From Mycolicibacterium frederiksbergense (GTDB taxonomy: Bacteria > Actinomycetota > Actinomycetes > Mycobacteriales > Mycobacteriaceae): a stretch of DNA of 64,000 nt. Made by a program: the position numbers and the translations under genes. The stretch covers positions 1,426,001 to 1,490,000 of the forward strand of contig NZ_CP038799.1 in the NCBI RefSeq assembly GCF_012223425.1, given 5' to 3'. Shown here piece after piece: positions 27,566 to 36,688 of the stretch. Numbering within the stretch: the first letter of the stretch is position 1; every line of letters begins with the position of its first letter. The notes beneath the pieces were generated by a model. The model was not told the origin of the DNA, made no database searches, and was given only the letters and a program-made list of their open reading frames with translations.

Positions 27566-30500
27566 GCGGGGACGTGCGCACCTTCGACCTGACCGGTCCG
27601 CTGCCCGCACCGGCGTCGACGACGGTGCTGGAGGCCAGCGCCGGCACCGGCAAGACCTTCGCGCTGGCCGGGCTGGTGACCCGGATGGTCGCCGAAGACC
27701 GGGCCACGCTCGACGAGATGCTGCTCATCACCTTCGGCAGGGCCGCCAGCCAGGAGCTGCGAGAGCGGGTGCGCGGCCAGATCGTCGGCGCGCTGGCCGC
27801 TTTCGCGGACCCGTCGGCGGCGGACACCGACCTGCTGCGACATCTGATCGCCGCGGACCACGAGGCGCGGCAGCAGCGGCTGCGCGACGCGCTGGCCGGA
27901 TTCGATGCCGCCACCATCGCGACCACGCATCAGTTCTGCCATATCGTGCTGAAATCCCTCGGCGTGGCCGGCGACAGCGACAGCGGCGTCACCCTGGTGG
28001 AAAGCCTCGACGAGCTGGTGTCCGAGATCGTCGACGACCTGTACCTGGCCCGGTTCGGCAATGACGCCGACGCCCCCCGGCTGAGCTACCGCGACGCTCA
28101 GAAGCTCGCAGCCCAGGTGGTGCGCAACCCGGCGACAGAGCTGCGGCCGCTGGATCCCGAGCCGGACTCGCTCACCGCGGAATGCCTGAGCTTCGCGCGG
28201 GATGTGCTGGACGAGTTGGAGATCCGTAAACGCCGCCGCGGCGTGTTGGGCTATGACGATCTGCTGACCCGGCTGGCCGACGCGCTGGCCGATCCCGGTT
28301 CGGCGGCCCGGGTCCGGATGCCGCAGCGTTGGCCGGTGGTGATGGTCGACGAGTTCCAGGACACCGATCCCGTGCAGTGGCAGGTCATCGAGCGGGCCTT
28401 CGCCGGCCAGTCGACGCTGATCCTGATCGGCGACCCAAAGCAGGCCATCTACGCCTTCCGCGGCGGCGATATCGACACCTACCTGCGGGCCGCGGAGACC
28501 GCCGGGGACAAGCAGACCCTCGGCATCAACTGGCGCAGCGACGCCGCCCTGGTGAACCGACTGCAGGTGGTGCTGGGCGGCGCGCAGCTCGGAGGGCCCG
28601 GAATCGTCGTGCACGATGTCACCGCACATCATCAGGGCCACCGGCTCGCCGGCGCGCCGCGCAACGATCCGTTCCGGTTGCGGGTGGTGACCCGCGGGGG
28701 CAAGGGCACCCGCACCATCGGCATCGACCGCCTGCGCGAGCACATCGGCCGCGACCTGGCCGCCGATATCGGCGCGCTGCTGGCCGGTGGCGCCACATTC
28801 GCCGGACGGCCGCTGGAGGCCCGCGATATCGCCGTCATCGTGGAAACGCACAAGGATGCCCGGGCCTGCGACCGCGCACTCGCCGAGGCCGGTATCCCCG
28901 CGGTGTACACCGGGGACTCCAATGTGTTCGCCTCGACGGCCGCGCAGGACTGGTTGTGCCTGCTGGAGGCGTTCGAGCAGCCGCACCGCCCCGGCCTGGT
29001 CCGGGCGGCGGCGTCGACGGTGTTCTTCCGGGAGACCGCGGAAAGCCTTGCCGCCGGCGGTGACTCACTGACCGACCGGATCGCCGAGGAGCTGCGCAGC
29101 TGGGCCGGACATGCCCGGGAACGCGGGGTGGCCGCCGTGCTGGAGGCCGCGCAACTGGCCGGCATGGGCAAGCAGGTGCTGTCCTGGCAGGGCGGCGAGC
29201 GGCTGATGACCGACCTGGCACATGTCACCCAGCTGCTGCAGAACACCGCGCACCGTGCGGGTTTCGGGCTGCCCGCGCTGCGGGACTGGCTGCGCACCCA
29301 GACGACCGAGGAGACCGGCTCGGCTGAACGCAACCGGCGCCTCGACAGCGACGCCGCCGCGGTACAGATCATGACGGTCTGGGTATCCAAGGGGCTGCAG
29401 TACCCGATCGTGTACCTGCCGTTCGCGTTCAATCGGTATTCACCGGACCCGAATCCGGTGCTGTACCACGAGGACGGAGCCCGCTGCCTGTATGTCGGCG
29501 AACCCGATCCGGTGGTGCTGCGGACCGGCAAGGCCGAGGCCGCGGCCAATGACAGCCGGCTGACCTATGTGGCGATGACGCGCGCCTGCTCGCAGGTGGT
29601 TGCGTGGTGGGCGCCGTCCTGGGACGAGCCCAACGGGGGGCTGTCGCGGCTGATGCGGGGCCGCGCGCCCGGCGAGGCCGAGGTGCCCGCGGTGTGCAGC
29701 CCCGCCAAGATCTCGGACCTGGACGCGCTGGCCCGGCTGCGCGCGTGGGAGCAGGCCGGCGGCCCGGTGCTGGAGGAATCACTGATCGAGCCGGTCACCC
29801 CGGCGCCGGCGCCACCCGCGCCCACCGCGTTGGCGGTGCGGCATTTCCACCGCGCCATCGACACGTCGTGGCGGCGCACCTCCTACTCCGGTCTGCTGCG
29901 GGCGGCCGAGGAGTCCCCGGTGTCCAGCGAGCCGGAGGTGGCCGAACTCGACGACGAGGTGGCCGACATCCCCTTGGTGGCACCGGCTTCCGGCGCGGAT
30001 GTGCCCTCGCCGATGGCGGATCTGCCCTCCGGTGCGGCTTTCGGGTCACTGGTGCACGCGGTGCTGGAGACCGCCGATCCGTTCGCCGGCGATCTGACCG
30101 CCGAACTGACCGAGCACGTGCGCCGCCACGCTGCCCGCTGGCCGGTGACGGTGACCGCCGAGGATCTGGCGGCCGCAATGGTCCCGATGCACGACACCGA
30201 TCTGGGCCCGCTGGCGCCCGGGGTCACCCTGCGCCAGATCGGGTTGTCGGACCGGTTGCGGGAGTTGGATTTCGAGTTCCCGCTGGCCGGCGGCGATACC
30301 GCGGCCGGGACGTTCGCGCGGCTATCGGACGTGGGTGCGCTGCTGGCCGAGCATCTGAGCACCGACGACCCGTTGGCCTCCTACGCGGGCCGGTTGTCTG
30401 CGGGCGCGCTGGGCCGGCAACCGCTGCGGGGTTATCTGTCCGGTTCGGTGGACGCGGTGCTGCGTATCGGTGATGGGCTTGACGCGAAATTTGTGATCGT

Positions 30501-30825
30501 GGACTACAAGACCAACTGGCTGGGCGTCGCCGATGCGCCACTGACCGCCGCCGACTACGGCCGCGAACGCATGGTCGAGGCCATGCTGCACTCGGACTAT
30601 CCGCTGCAGGCGCTGCTGTACAGCGTGGTGCTGCACCGCTATCTGTCGTGGCGGTTGCCGGGCTATGACCCGCAGCGCCATCTCGGCGGGGTGATGTATC
30701 TGTTCGTGCGCGGCATGTGCGGCGCGCTGACCCCGGTGCAGGACGGCCACCCCGCCGGCGTGTTCAGTTGGGACCCGCCGGCCGCGCTGACCATCGCACT
30801 CGCCGACCTGCTGGGGCGCACATGA
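27562..30825 (+). CDS. recB: Exodeoxyribonuclease V subunit RecB (helicase-nuclease)
   Basis: 1087 aa from GTG 27562 within the recC stop (GTGA). It is a UvrD-like superfamily I helicase: Walker A is ASAGTGKTFALAG, motif II is MVDEFQDTDPVQW, motif III is LIGDPKQAIYAFRGGD and a late motif is VSKGLQYPIVYLPF. The C-terminal nuclease domain has AFGSLVHAVLE and the catalytic VDYKTNWLG (Asp-x-Lys). It unwinds and degrades DNA with RecC and RecD. A downstream ATGA overlap couples it to recD. Confidence 0.96.
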   Translation: MSGDVRTFDLTGPLPAPASTTVLEASAGTGKTFALAGLVTRMVAEDRATLDEMLLITFGRAASQELRERVRGQIVGALAAFADPSAADTDLLRHLIAADHEARQQRLRDALAGFDAATIATTHQFCHIVLKSLGVAGDSDSGVTLVESLDELVSEIVDDLYLARFGNDADAPRLSYRDAQKLAAQVVRNPATELRPLDPEPDSLTAECLSFARDVLDELEIRKRRRGVLGYDDLLTRLADALADPGSAARVRMPQRWPVVMVDEFQDTDPVQWQVIERAFAGQSTLILIGDPKQAIYAFRGGDIDTYLRAAETAGDKQTLGINWRSDAALVNRLQVVLGGAQLGGPGIVVHDVTAHHQGHRLAGAPRNDPFRLRVVTRGGKGTRTIGIDRLREHIGRDLAADIGALLAGGATFAGRPLEARDIAVIVETHKDARACDRALAEAGIPAVYTGDSNVFASTAAQDWLCLLEAFEQPHRPGLVRAAASTVFFRETAESLAAGGDSLTDRIAEELRSWAGHARERGVAAVLEAAQLAGMGKQVLSWQGGERLMTDLAHVTQLLQNTAHRAGFGLPALRDWLRTQTTEETGSAERNRRLDSDAAAVQIMTVWVSKGLQYPIVYLPFAFNRYSPDPNPVLYHEDGARCLYVGEPDPVVLRTGKAEAAANDSRLTYVAMTRACSQVVAWWAPSWDEPNGGLSRLMRGRAPGEAEVPAVCSPAKISDLDALARLRAWEQAGGPVLEESLIEPVTPAPAPPAPTALAVRHFHRAIDTSWRRTSYSGLLRAAEESPVSSEPEVAELDDEVADIPLVAPASGADVPSPMADLPSGAAFGSLVHAVLETADPFAGDLTAELTEHVRRHAARWPVTVTAEDLAAAMVPMHDTDLGPLAPGVTLRQIGLSDRLRELDFEFPLAGGDTAAGTFARLSDVGALLAEHLSTDDPLASYAGRLSAGALGRQPLRGYLSGSVDAVLRIGDGLDAKFVIVDYKTNWLGVADAPLTAADYGRERMVEAMLHSDYPLQALLYSVVLHRYLSWRLPGYDPQRHLGGVMYLFVRGMCGALTPVQDGHPAGVFSWDPPAALTIALADLLGRT

Positions 30826-32441
30826 TCATCGACGATTTCGCACCCGCCGATATCCAGGTGGCACAACGGCTGACGGCGCTGGGCGGGGAAACCTCCGAGG
30901 ACGTGGCGCTGGCCGTGCGCCTGGTGGTGCGGGCGCTGCGCGGCGGATCGGTGTGCGTGGATCTGCGGGCGGCCGCACCGGAGGTGGGACTGCAGGCCGA
31001 CCAGTGGCTGGCGGCGGTGGCGGCGAGCCCGCTGGCCCAGACCCCGCCGGTGCTGCGACTGTTCGGCGATCTGCTCTACCTGGACCGGTACTGGCTGGAG
31101 GAGCAGCAGGTGTGCACAGACGTGCTGGCCCTGGTAGGCACCGTCCCGCCCGGGCGAGCTCCGGATGTGCTGCGGCTGTTCGACGACGACTACGCCGAGC
31201 AGCGGGCCGCGGCCAATATGGCGCTTTCCCAAGGGCTTACCGTGCTGACCGGCGGCCCCGGCACCGGGAAGACGACGACGGTGGCGCGGCTGCTGGCCCT
31301 GCTGGCCGAGCAGGCGGCCCTGGAGGGCAGGCCGTCTCCACGGATCGCGCTGACCGCGCCCACCGGCAAGGCTGCGGCCCGGTTGCAAGAGGCCGTGCAG
31401 GCCGCCGTCGACGAGCTCGATGCGGCGGACCGGTCACGGCTCACCGGGTTGCAGGCCACCACGTTGCACCGGCTGCTCGGGTCGAGACCGGACACCTCGT
31501 CGCGGTTCCGGCATCACCGCGGCAACCGGTTGCCCCACGATGTGATCGTCGTGGACGAGACCTCGATGGTGTCGTTGACCATGATGGCCCGGTTGTTGGA
31601 GGCCGTGCGCCCGGATACCCGGCTGCTGCTGGTGGGCGATCCGGATCAGTTGGCGTCGGTGGAAGCCGGTGCAGTACTTGCGGATCTGGTGCAGGGACTG
31701 GGTGCGGCGCGGGTAGCGTCGCTGACGACCTCGCATCGGTTCGGCGCCGATATCGGCGACCTGGCCGCCGCGGTGCGCGACGGCGATGCCGACACCGCGT
31801 TGCAGGTGCTGCGGGCCGGCGGCGCGCATATCGAGTGGCTGCCCTCGGCGCAGTCGCTGCGCGATGTGCTGCTGCCACAGGCACTTCGGTTGCGGGAGGC
31901 GTGTGTGCTCGGCGATACCGCCACGGCGCTGCGGACGCTGGAGGAACACCGGCTGCTGTGTGCGCACCGGCGCGAGGTGGCGCACTGGAACCGTCAGGTG
32001 GAGCGGTGGCTGACCGAGGCGACCGGCGAACCGCTGTGGTCGACGTGGTATGCCGGGCGCCCGATCCTGGTGACCGCCAACGACTATGGGCTCAAACTGT
32101 ACAACGGCGACACCGGGGTGACGGTGGCAGCACCGGACGGGTTGCGGGTGGCGGTCGGAGGCCCCTCGTTCGGAACACTGACGTTCGCCCCGGGCCGGCT
32201 GGCGGAGGTGGACACCATGCACGCGATGACGATCCACAAATCCCAAGGCAGCCAGTCCGCCGAGGTGACGGTGCTGTTGCCGCCGGAAGACTCCCAGCTG
32301 CTGACCAGGGAGCTGTTCTACACCGCGGTGACGCGGGCGCAGAGCCGGGTGCGGGTGGTGGGATCGGAAGCCGAGGTGCGCGCGGCCATCGACCGGCAGG
32401 CGGTGCGCGCTACCGGACTCGGGCGGCGGCTGAAGGTCTAG
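30822..32441 (+). CDS. recD: Exodeoxyribonuclease V subunit RecD (5'-3' helicase)
   Basis: 539 aa from ATG 30822 overlapping the recB stop. It is an SF1B helicase: GGPGTGKTTTVARLLALL (Walker A), TAPTGKAAARLQEAV, VDETSMVSLTMMARLL, LVGDPDQLASVEAGAVLADL and the C-terminal MTIHKSQGSQ plus FYTAVTRAQ motifs. It completes the recC-recB-recD operon. The stop abuts the stop of a small convergent gene with no spacer. Confidence 0.96.
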   Translation: MIIDDFAPADIQVAQRLTALGGETSEDVALAVRLVVRALRGGSVCVDLRAAAPEVGLQADQWLAAVAASPLAQTPPVLRLFGDLLYLDRYWLEEQQVCTDVLALVGTVPPGRAPDVLRLFDDDYAEQRAAANMALSQGLTVLTGGPGTGKTTTVARLLALLAEQAALEGRPSPRIALTAPTGKAAARLQEAVQAAVDELDAADRSRLTGLQATTLHRLLGSRPDTSSRFRHHRGNRLPHDVIVVDETSMVSLTMMARLLEAVRPDTRLLLVGDPDQLASVEAGAVLADLVQGLGAARVASLTTSHRFGADIGDLAAAVRDGDADTALQVLRAGGAHIEWLPSAQSLRDVLLPQALRLREACVLGDTATALRTLEEHRLLCAHRREVAHWNRQVERWLTEATGEPLWSTWYAGRPILVTANDYGLKLYNGDTGVTVAAPDGLRVAVGGPSFGTLTFAPGRLAEVDTMHAMTIHKSQGSQSAEVTVLLPPEDSQLLTRELFYTAVTRAQSRVRVVGSEAEVRAAIDRQAVRATGLGRRLKV

Positions 32442-32591
32442 CTAAACCGTCTTGGCGGCGAACGCCGCGCTGGAGATGATGCCGATCGCCAAGGCGATCG
32501 TGCCGTATCCGAGGATCGCGGCGGCCACGACGGCGGCGATGGAGCCGGCGCCCAGCAAGACCATCACTATGCCCAGAAGTACACCGCTCAT
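32442..32591 (-). CDS. Small hydrophobic membrane protein
   Basis: 49 aa from ATG 32591, preceded by GAAAGGG at good spacing, which favours it over the start at 32633. The protein is almost entirely hydrophobic and probably spans the membrane twice (LLGIVMVLLGAGSIAAVVAAA and ILGYGTIALAIGIISSAA). It converges on recD with zero spacing. The function is unknown. Confidence 0.65.
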   Translation of the reverse strand: MSGVLLGIVMVLLGAGSIAAVVAAAILGYGTIALAIGIISSAAFAAKTV

Positions 32592-32894
32592 GATCGCGCC
32601 CTTTCGTATGACTGCCGTCACAATGTAGCGCATACCGTGCGGTGAATCACACTCAACCCGGCGACGATTTGGGCACGATCACTTACGCGCATTTGTACAG
32701 CACACAGCCGGGTTTGCCGGGTCTGGAGCAGATATTTTGTTAGCTTGGCATAGTACCGATCTCTAGCTGGCTCAGTTAGGTGAGCTATCGATTCTGCCGC
32801 CGTTGCCGCCGCGGCATGGGCAGCGCTGCAACGATTCAGGTGGCCGCTTTCGAAGCTTGGCTGCGGCACGTATGACGGGACTAGAGTCGCCTCG
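32592..32894. other. 303-bp spacer between divergent genes
   Basis: This non-coding stretch has lower GC than its surroundings, with AT-rich runs around 32735-32765. It must hold the promoters for the small membrane protein (minus) and the spermidine-synthase-like gene (plus). I see no convincing -35/-10 pair, tRNA or strong hairpin. Confidence 0.5.
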
Positions 32895-33611
32895 ATGATC
32901 AGACGATTCCAAGAATTGGGCTGGCAAGACACCCCGATGGGTGAGCTCAGTTTGCGCCGCCGCTTTGATCTATCCGTACGCACCGACGTGTACGAGATCA
33001 AACTCGACGACGAGTACGTGATGACGAGCCTGTTCACCGTTGCGGAGCGCGAACTTGCCACACTTGGATTGGCGCGCACGCCGGGAACCGACCTGGACGT
33101 GGTCATTGGCGGACTGGGCCTGGGGTACACCGCGCAAGAAGCACTGACATGCGATCGACTTCGATCACTGACGGTCATCGAATACGCCGCTGCAGTCATC
33201 GATTGGCACCAGCGAGGCCTTCTTCCGGACACTGCGGGTTTGGCCGCCGACAGCAGGGTCACCCTCGCGTGCTCGGACTTCTTCGCGGATGCCGCGAGCG
33301 CCGCGGGATTCGAGCCCAGCAAGCCCGGCCGGACGTATGACGCGATACTGCTCGACATCGACCACTCGCCCCGCCACGTACTGAACGCCCCTCACGGCCA
33401 CTTTTACACCCGCGACGGTATCCATTCCGCCGCAACCCATCTCACCCCTGGCGGCACCTTTGCCATGTGGTCCGACGACGCGCCGGACGATGACTTCAGC
33501 ACAGTCCTCGAATCCGTCTTCACCGACGTCGAAGCCCGCCGGGTCTGGTTCGACAATCCGCTGACCCGCGGCCGGTCCAGCGCCACCATCTATCTCGCAA
33601 CCAATCCGTAG
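32895..33611 (+). CDS. Spermidine-synthase-like SAM-dependent protein
   Basis: 238 aa. The Rossmann glycine-rich motif lies in DLDVVIGGLGLGYTAQEAL, the acidic loop in LTVIEYAAAVIDWHQR, and YDAILLDIDHSPRH corresponds to the catalytic Asp region of polyamine aminopropyltransferases. LTPGGTFAMWSDDAPDDDF follows. It may be a true aminopropyltransferase or a related methyltransferase. No adjacent SpeD homologue is present to decide. Confidence 0.78.
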   Translation: MIRRFQELGWQDTPMGELSLRRRFDLSVRTDVYEIKLDDEYVMTSLFTVAERELATLGLARTPGTDLDVVIGGLGLGYTAQEALTCDRLRSLTVIEYAAAVIDWHQRGLLPDTAGLAADSRVTLACSDFFADAASAAGFEPSKPGRTYDAILLDIDHSPRHVLNAPHGHFYTRDGIHSAATHLTPGGTFAMWSDDAPDDDFSTVLESVFTDVEARRVWFDNPLTRGRSSATIYLATNP

Positions 33612-33650
33612 CGGCAACGCGGGCGTGCGACCTAGCCGCTCTGCTCGGGC

Positions 33651-34040
33651 CTACTCCCGCTCAGCGGCCAGCAACCCGATCAATTCCTCGGCGTAGGCGA
33701 GCTGCTTGCGCAGCTTCACAGCGCTTTCCTGAGCCTTCAATCGGGATTCCTGCAGATATCGCGCCGCGTCTGCTCGTTGCTTCTGCGTGCCGCCGCCCCC
33801 GTTGAGGACACGCAGTGAGTCCAACAGATCTTTCATGTCAACGAGCGTGAACCCCAGTGGCTTCATCCGCCGGATCACCAACAGCCGCTCGACATCGGCC
33901 TCGGTGTAGAGCCGGAACCCTCCGGTCGAGCGTGCGGACGGAGTGACCAGTCCGACCTCGTCGTAGTGGCGCACGGTGGCGATGGACAATTCGGTGCGGG
34001 CAGCGACCTGCCCGATCTGCATGTGCGCGTCGTCGCTCAA
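33651..34040 (-). CDS. MerR-family transcriptional regulator
   Basis: 129 aa. The N-terminal winged helix (MQIGQVAARTELSIATVRHYDEVGLV, then GGFRLYTEADVERLLVIRRMK) precedes a C-terminal coiled coil for dimerisation, with no metal-binding cysteines. TTG 34040 overlaps the sulP stop (TTGA) and is the probable coupled start. ATG 34022 would give a protein starting MQIGQ. Being the second gene of the sulP unit suggests it regulates anion uptake or its own operon. Confidence 0.85.
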   Translation of the reverse strand: MSDDAHMQIGQVAARTELSIATVRHYDEVGLVTPSARSTGGFRLYTEADVERLLVIRRMKPLGFTLVDMKDLLDSLRVLNGGGGTQKQRADAARYLQESRLKAQESAVKLRKQLAYAEELIGLLAAERE

Positions 34041-35581
34041 TGTCCCGCACCCAGAGATCCGGACAGCCTGTCGTGCCGGTCCGCGGAATCGGTGTTCAGG
34101 CCGACGATTTCGACGTTCTTGCCTCTGGCGTGGTACTTGGTCGTCACCGCATCCAGCGCGGCGACCGTGGAGGCGTCCCAGATATGCGAGGCGGACATGT
34201 CGATCACGATGTTCACCGGATCCTCGGTGTAATTGAACTGGTACACGAGGTCATTGCTGGAGGCGAAGAACAGCTCACCGGTCACGCGGTACACGACCGT
34301 GTCGGTGGTGCCGTCATGGTCGTCATCGGTTTCCTCGATCTTCTCGACGGTGACCAGGTGGGCCACCCGACGGGCGAAGAGCACCATCGCGGTCAACGAA
34401 CCGACGATGACGCCGTAGGCCAAGTTGTGCGTGGCCACGGTGACCACAACGGTGGCCAGCATGACCAGCGTCTCGCTACGCGGCATGCGCCGCAACGTCT
34501 TCGGCGAGATGCTGTGCCAGTCCATCGTGCCGACCGAGACCATGATCATCACCGCCACCAGAGCCGCCATCGGGATGAGCGCGACGATATCGCCCAGCCC
34601 CACCACCAGACCCAGCAGGAACAACCCGGCCAAAAATGTCGAGATCCTGGTGCGCGCACCGGAGACCTTGACGTTGATCATGGTCTGGCCGATCATCGCG
34701 CAGCCGCCCATACCGCCGAAGAATCCGGTGACGACGTTGGCGACACCCTGGCCCCAGCCCTCACGGGTTTTGTTGCTGTGGGTGTCGGTGATGTCGTCCA
34801 CCAGCTTCGCCGTCATCAGCGATTCGAGCAGGCCGACCAACGCCATGGCCAGTGCGTACGGCGCGATGATCGAGAGGGTCTCCCACGTGAACGGTACGTC
34901 GGGGAAGAACAGGGACGGCAGACTCGAGGGCAGTTCACCCTCGTCACCGACGTTGGGGATCTGGATGTGGAACACGATGGCGGCCGCGGTCAGCAGCACG
35001 ATGGCGACCAGGGGCGCGGGAATGATGGTGGTCAGCTTCGGCAGGAACACCATGATCAGCAGGCCGATGGCCACGAACGGGTAGACCAGCGCCGGTACGC
35101 CCAGCAGGTGCGGCAGTTGCGAGGTGAAGATCAGGATCGCCAGCGCATTGACGAAGCCCACCATCACGCTGCGCGGGATGAACCGCATCAGCCGAGCCAC
35201 CCCCAGCACGCTGAGCAGTATCTGCAGGACGCCCGCGAGGAGCACTGCCGCCACGAAGTAGTCCAGCCCGTACTGGCGGGCGAGCGGCGCAATGACCAGG
35301 GCTATCGCGCCGGTTGCCGCCGAGATCATGGCCGGGCGGCCACCGACGATCGCGATCGTGACCGCCATCGTGAACGAGGCGAACAACCCGACCCTGGGGT
35401 CGACTCCGGCGATGATCGAAAAGGAGATGGCCTCGGGGATCAGGGCCAGTGCCACCACGAGGCCGGCCAGCACTTCGGTCTTGAGGCGTTTGGGGGACCG
35501 CAGCGCTGCCATCACCGACGTGCTGGGGTCACCATCGACCTCCCGCACGATTGACGAAGACGAAGTCGGTTGAGAAGACAC
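34037..35581 (-). CDS. SulP-family anion permease with STAS domain
   Basis: 514 aa from GTG 35581 with GGAAAA upstream. About 11-12 membrane helices run from [20 protein letters not shown] (family signature) through [17 protein letters not shown] to [19 protein letters not shown] cytoplasmic STAS domain follows from about 420 ([19 protein letters not shown], then [16 protein letters not shown]). SulP proteins carry sulfate, bicarbonate or other anions, and the substrate cannot be read from sequence. It lies downstream of the formylglycine-generating enzyme on the same strand. Confidence 0.92.
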   Translation of the reverse strand: MSSQPTSSSSIVREVDGDPSTSVMAALRSPKRLKTEVLAGLVVALALIPEAISFSIIAGVDPRVGLFASFTMAVTIAIVGGRPAMISAATGAIALVIAPLARQYGLDYFVAAVLLAGVLQILLSVLGVARLMRFIPRSVMVGFVNALAILIFTSQLPHLLGVPALVYPFVAIGLLIMVFLPKLTTIIPAPLVAIVLLTAAAIVFHIQIPNVGDEGELPSSLPSLFFPDVPFTWETLSIIAPYALAMALVGLLESLMTAKLVDDITDTHSNKTREGWGQGVANVVTGFFGGMGGCAMIGQTMINVKVSGARTRISTFLAGLFLLGLVVGLGDIVALIPMAALVAVMIMVSVGTMDWHSISPKTLRRMPRSETLVMLATVVVTVATHNLAYGVIVGSLTAMVLFARRVAHLVTVEKIEETDDDHDGTTDTVVYRVTGELFFASSNDLVYQFNYTEDPVNIVIDMSASHIWDASTVAALDAVTTKYHARGKNVEIVGLNTDSADRHDRLSGSLGAGH

Positions 35582-35717
35582 AGTTTTCCGTTCGAAGTCT
35601 CGGCACCGCGGTACCAGGCGATCATCAGGCGCGGCCGTCGCGTCGGTGCGAGAGCCGTGGACCCTGCAACCGATACGGTGCGAGTCACTCCGGCTTCAGC
35701 CGGACATGACCCTACTC

Positions 35718-36653
35718 TCACCCAAGGTTAGAGTGCGAATCACGTGGCGTACATCTCGCCGATTGCGCCGGCGCAGGTGTGTCGGCGACGCACCGGAAGC
35801 CGATGTGGGTGGTCGAACTGTCCTGTGATTGCGAGGACCTGGCCGCCGGCCGGTAGCGGTGGCAGTACTCGGGCGCGCACAGGTGTGAGCCGCCCTTGAG
35901 CACCTGATTGACCGACGGGTCACCGCCGGGGGCCGGGCAGCACCCGGACACCTCGGGGTGGGCGCGGTGCCGCGGGGCGTAGCGGGTGGCCGTCCACTCC
36001 CACACGTTGCCGATCATGTCGAGCAGCCCGAATCCGTTGGCGGGAAAGGTACCGACCGGCGAGGTGCCGGCCCAGCCGAGGGCGCCGTCGTTGCGGTGGG
36101 GGAACGCGCCCTGCCAGGTGTTGGCCATCAGCGCGCCGCCGGGACGGACGTCTTCGCCCCACGCGTAGGCCGATGTCGCACCCGCGCGGGCGGCGTACTC
36201 CCACTGCTCCTCGGTCGGCAGTCGCCGGCCCGCCCACGCCGCGTAGGCGGCCGCGTCGGGATAGGCAACCTGCACCACCGGGTGATCGGGCCGGTCCTCG
36301 AACGTCGAGCCCGGGCCCTTCGGGTGTTTCCAGGACGCCCCGGGCACCCAGGTCCACCACTGCCGCCAGTCCCGCAGGTCGACGGGACCGGCGGTGGGCT
36401 GGAAGACCAGCGAACCTGGTACCAGCTCGTCGGCGGGAACACCGGGAAAGGCCGCCGGATCGAGTTGCTGCTCGGCGACGGTGACATGGCCGGTGGCGGC
36501 CACGAACTCGGCGAACTGGGCGTTGGTCACCGGGTGCCGCTCGATCGCGAACGGTGCGACGGTGACGTCGTGCACCGGCGCTTCCTCGGGGTAGAAGTCC
36601 GGCGATCCCATGCGGTAGGTGCCGCCGGGGAGCGCGGCGAGTTCGGTGAGCAT
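35718..36653 (-). CDS. Formylglycine-generating enzyme (sulfatase activator)
   Basis: 311 aa. The FGE-sulfatase fold starts GGTYRMGSPDFYPEEAPVHDV. HPVTNAQFAEFV, RRLPTEEQWEYAARAG, LLDMIGNVWEWTATRY and GGSHLCAPEYCHRYRPAAR follow. The last motif carries both copper-binding active-site cysteines (C-x4-C). FGE converts Cys to formylglycine in type I sulfatases. No sulfatase gene is in the window, so its client is elsewhere. It lies 35 bp after the GH130 gene and is probably co-transcribed. Confidence 0.93.
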   Translation of the reverse strand: MLTELAALPGGTYRMGSPDFYPEEAPVHDVTVAPFAIERHPVTNAQFAEFVAATGHVTVAEQQLDPAAFPGVPADELVPGSLVFQPTAGPVDLRDWRQWWTWVPGASWKHPKGPGSTFEDRPDHPVVQVAYPDAAAYAAWAGRRLPTEEQWEYAARAGATSAYAWGEDVRPGGALMANTWQGAFPHRNDGALGWAGTSPVGTFPANGFGLLDMIGNVWEWTATRYAPRHRAHPEVSGCCPAPGGDPSVNQVLKGGSHLCAPEYCHRYRPAARSSQSQDSSTTHIGFRCVADTPAPAQSARCTPRDSHSNLG

Positions 36654-36688
36654 GCCGACAGACTATGCAGAGACCGCGATCGGGGCCG

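Noticed and set aside
32618..33358. 246-codon minus-strand open frame
   Set aside because: It lies antisense to the spermidine-synthase-like gene; Ser/Arg-rich shadow without motifs.
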